Assembly: GCA_016721905.1 (NCBI GenBank) | Contig: JADKHH010000025.1 | Coordinates: forward strand, 130,001 to 194,000 | Source: Candidatus Opimibacter skivensis | Lineage (GTDB): Bacteria > Bacteroidota > Bacteroidia > Chitinophagales > Saprospiraceae | DNA length: 64,000 nucleotides | Reading direction: 5' to 3' | Shown: positions 62,001 through 64,000 of the stretch, piece after piece | How positions within the stretch are numbered: position 1 is the stretch's first letter | Layout: each line of letters opens with the position of its first letter | Translations under genes and position numbers: made by a program | Notes under the pieces: generated by a model | Database searches by the model: none | What the model was told of the DNA's origin: nothing | Seen by the model: only the letters and a program-made list of their open reading frames with translations

Positions 62001-64000
62001 GCCACTTGCCAACTAATTGCGCCACATACCCGATGGGGCGGTATCATGCGAAGTCTCAATCAGGTCAACTTTGAACAAGCCAATATCGAGTACATAGAAT
62101 TCTGGATGCTCGATCCTTTCCAGAATGATACGATGGGGGGAGAGAATGGTAAAATTATATTTCAACTAGGGAATATCTCTGAGGATATACTGCGCGACAG
62201 TCGTAAAATGTTTGAACACGGTCTTCCATTATCTCCTAATGATGGACCAACAGATACGACCAACTGGGGTAAAATACCACGTATACCCGCTACGGTCAAT
62301 GCTTTTTCAAATAATCCAGATTCCAGGGCAAAGCAAGACGTTGGATTGGATGGCCTCACAGATGAAGAAGAGCAAGATTGGTTTAGCAGTTACCTGCAAG
62401 CGCTCTCTGGGGTCAACGCAGATTGTTTAATCAAAGCCCAGATGGACCCGGCCAATGATAACTTCGTTTACTTCCTCGACGAAGACGTCTATCCGGATGG
62501 AACCAGTGTCTATGACCGCTATAAAAAGTTTAACGGAACACAAGGCAACTCACCACCACCGAAAGAAGGCGATAATAATGTAAACGCTGCTACCAATATT
62601 CCAGATAGCGAGGATATCAACAATGATAACACGATGAGTGAAAACGAATCGTATTATGAGTATGTCATTGATCTGAGGAAGGATCCGAATGGAAATGATG
62701 AAGATGGTAACCTCAATCCGAATAATCCATTGATCACTGATATCGTGAACACCCCGGATGGTGCATGGTATAGGTTCAGGATTTCGCTTGATGAGTACAA
62801 CAGAGCGGTAGGCGGCATCAGCGATTTCAGGTCTATCCGGTTTATGCGTTTGTTTTTGACACAGTTTACGGAAAGGACAACAATACGTTTTGCAACCCTG
62901 GACCTCGTCCGTAACCAATGGAGACAAGTTACACGTGACCTGTCACCATGCGGAGATGCAGGGAGCCAGGCTGAATTTTTTATTGATGCTGTCAACATTG
63001 AAGAGCATTCAAATCGTACACCATTCAGGTATGAAATTCCATTGGGTATTCAGCGTGAGCAGATCACCAGTAGCACGTATCAGGATGTGTACCAGAATGA
63101 GCAATCGCTTTCATTAAAGTTTGATCAATTGGTAGACGGATGTGAGCGCCAGGTATTTAAGACGCTGGATCTCGATCTCCGGGTATTTAAAAACATTGAG
63201 ATGTTTGTTCATGCTGAGGAAAGGGACAGAAATATAGTACCGCTGCAGATACCGGATGGCGCAGTGAAATTGTTTATCCGTCTCGGATCCGATTTCAAGA
63301 GCAACTATTATGAGTTTGAAATCCCGCTCGTCATGTCCAGGAATCCAGACCTGGAAGGGGATGCATATAAGGAGGAGCTCTGGCGCCAGGAAAATAATAT
63401 TAAGTTTGCCCTGGAGGAACTCACGAATCTCAAGATTGCCAGAAATGAGGCTATGGTGCCAGTAACTGAATTGTATTCAGAAATGGTTACACAGATCATA
63501 AACGGTATAAGTGTAGAAAGGAAATTTAGTATCATCGGGAATCCAACACTCGGATACGTACGTAATGTAATGATTGGTGTGCGCAATGAGGCTGGTGATG
63601 AATTTATGAGTCCTTATTATGGTGAGGTTTGGGTCAATGAGTTGCGGATGGTGGGACTTGAAGAAAGAGGTGGTGTAGCAGGTCTCGCGCGATTGGATGC
63701 TGATCTCGCTGATTTAGGTAGCGTAGGTCTTTCAGGGACTTATTCGAGCATAGGTTTTGGCGCGTTGGATCAGAAGCTCGATGACCGTGCTAAAGAAAGC
63801 GTCACCCAGGTGGACTTTTCTACCAACTTACAACTTGGCAAATTTTTCGGAGCGACTTCCAAAGTGCAGATCCCGTTTTATTATCAATACAGCGAAACAG
63901 TTCGCAAGCCACAGTTTGACGCGCTTGACCTTGACTTACCACTGGATGAAAAACTCAGAAGTATATCCGATCCTGTAAAACGCGATAGTGTGCGTGAACA
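59070..64000 (+). CDS. sprA: Cell surface protein SprA, T9SS translocon (5' part)
   Basis: The frame is open from the ATG at 59070 to the end of the window, more than 1640 residues, so the 3' part (the family is about 2,400) is missing. A signal peptide (RRLASFFLGASLALVSILFS) opens it. Family lines include VDIRPQGNVDLTFGLDYYRQ, DMDIQVDVNGQIGEKL, FNYNTSRTFDFQNKLKLDY, ILKSIEAGDVSLPL and LIKGSQSLFGIKTELQFG, all early in SprA. It forms the very large outer-membrane barrel through which T9SS cargo leaves and is needed for gliding where present. PorQ, another T9SS protein, is 38 kb away and not linked. Confidence 0.93.
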   Translation, partial: MRRLASFFLGASLALVSILFSYGKAIASYNLPDPYEVIQETGAQITNDTIPLQDRFGNWIEDPNENPFDLLDPEDLIQTVEYDPVTNTYILTETIGGENYRAPTSMTYEEYLEWNAREEEGDYFKKLAGAAQGDRSKSGNLDPVAEVDVSDDIIDRLFGGTTVDIRPQGNVDLTFGLDYYRQDNPILPVRQQRRGPQFDFDMDIQVDVNGQIGEKLNTSFNYNTSRTFDFQNKLKLDYNSDLFSEDEILKSIEAGDVSLPLKSTLIKGSQSLFGIKTELQFGHLRLTAIASQQNSKQNDIQIQGGSVLQEFSVYSDQYDENRHFFLSHFNRDGFEATLANLPQINSLFRITRMEVWVTNDRNQTTDVRDIVAHSDLGEWRYMTNTEPDKWRNPDTASLKDICMKDILPDNNTNFIMRALRSDPSIRDINNVVKALTAPPFNFKSPRDFEKIQARKLNSTEYRFNPDLGFISLNIRLEQDEVLGVAYEYTYNGKVYQVGELSQDIENTDTSGVQKVLFVKLLKGTNQRVDLHLWDLMMKNVYRIGGGDLNAEEFELDVFFEDPGKGFKRFLPQPANMENIPLITIFNLDKLNRTGDPQPDGKFDFIPGITINPPLGIIMFPVLEPFGKTLKDSIAAYMGVDTPFVYQQLYDSTIVRAREFPELNRYTLKGKAKTSTSSDISLGAFNIPPGSVRVTAGGQLLKENEDYTIDYNIGRIKILNQAFLQPSTPINVSFEDNALFSFNKKTMLGLRADYEINKHFSIGGTYLHMYERPYTQKVNIGDDPINNRIYGLDMNYSNEAPWLTKLVDKIPLINTNAPSNITFEAEMAALKPSHSRAIDANKKDSEGVVYLDDFEGTTSNFDLRTPTTAWYLASTPQEAKIDGADAFTESKEIDSLLYGVNRAHINWYRIDQGARNSSNDNDNPYTRLVSQTEIFQNQTPTFGLNDFRTFDLTYLPYERGPYNFDIPGGTPRSQGIDPATCQLIAPHTRWGGIMRSLNQVNFEQANIEYIEFWMLDPFQNDTMGGENGKIIFQLGNISEDILRDSRKMFEHGLPLSPNDGPTDTTNWGKIPRIPATVNAFSNNPDSRAKQDVGLDGLTDEEEQDWFSSYLQALSGVNADCLIKAQMDPANDNFVYFLDEDVYPDGTSVYDRYKKFNGTQGNSPPPKEGDNNVNAATNIPDSEDINNDNTMSENESYYEYVIDLRKDPNGNDEDGNLNPNNPLITDIVNTPDGAWYRFRISLDEYNRAVGGISDFRSIRFMRLFLTQFTERTTIRFATLDLVRNQWRQVTRDLSPCGDAGSQAEFFIDAVNIEEHSNRTPFRYEIPLGIQREQITSSTYQDVYQNEQSLSLKFDQLVDGCERQVFKTLDLDLRVFKNIEMFVHAEERDRNIVPLQIPDGAVKLFIRLGSDFKSNYYEFEIPLVMSRNPDLEGDAYKEELWRQENNIKFALEELTNLKIARNEAMVPVTELYSEMVTQIINGISVERKFSIIGNPTLGYVRNVMIGVRNEAGDEFMSPYYGEVWVNELRMVGLEERGGVAGLARLDADLADLGSVGLSGTYSSIGFGALDQKLDDRAKESVTQVDFSTNLQLGKFFGATSKVQIPFYYQYSETVRKPQFDALDLDLPLDEKLRSISDPVKRDSVRE

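Overview
The window comes from a member of the Bacteroidota, most likely a Saprospiria-like environmental lineage (inference from gene content). The evidence is the type IX secretion (T9SS) genes porQ and sprA, three cargo-like proteins with T9SS C-terminal sorting domains, DUF3109, a MORN/YwqK-type lipoprotein, TPR sensor kinases with the EIHHRVKNN motif, and -7 promoter boxes of the form TAnnTTTG. No rRNA, tRNA, CRISPR array or classical insertion sequence was seen.

Layout. 0.2-6 kb: ribosomal protein S1 with an added helix-hairpin-helix tail, an acyl-CoA ligase and a citrate synthase of mitochondrial type; the last two converge on a perfect 60-bp palindrome. 6.3-8.6 kb: a META-domain lipoprotein, DUF3109, and a DUF559 nuclease gene enclosed by perfect 30-bp inverted repeats. 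8.6-14 kb: three tandem T9SS cargo paralogues and an apparently frameshifted lipoprotein. 14.5-22.8 kb: an alkylglycerol monooxygenase-like hydroxylase, an MFS exporter, PpiD, a MORN lipoprotein, PorQ and a class III adenylate cyclase. 23-31 kb: RpoN, an aminotransferase, alkaline phosphatase, DprA, a TMTC-like GT-C membrane protein and a small beta-barrel candidate. 31-39 kb: UvrB, a broken S23/four-helix-bundle gene, DUF4442, a NYN nuclease with a cold-shock-like tail, LigA, a thioesterase and an acyltransferase. 39-46 kb: an ECF sigma factor with two associated genes, a TPR protein, DsbD and PurQ. 46-50.5 kb: a response regulator and two paralogous TPR histidine kinases. 50.6-64 kb: two cyclophilins (one fused to a PKD domain), polyphosphate glucokinase, a lytic transglycosylase, a DASS transporter, PurD, a HicB/HicA relic, RuvA, and SprA running off the end.

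Most genes are housekeeping or envelope functions. The three cargo-like proteins would be exported through the T9SS to which PorQ and SprA belong. DprA, UvrB, LigA and RuvA cover DNA uptake and repair, PurQ and PurD purine synthesis, and PpiD, DsbD and the cyclophilins envelope protein folding.

The most unusual layer is intergenic. Short word arrays (heptamers, octamers), 48-bp repeats with constant ends and a variable core, and hairpin elements with compensating stem changes fill many gaps. Several begin exactly at, or contain, the stop codons of neighbouring genes. Arrays of heptads of form NNNNCAG start at the first base after the TAG stop of uvrB, purD and the lytic transglycosylase gene. 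This, and the DUF559 unit with inverted-repeat ends, are the best candidates for something undescribed.
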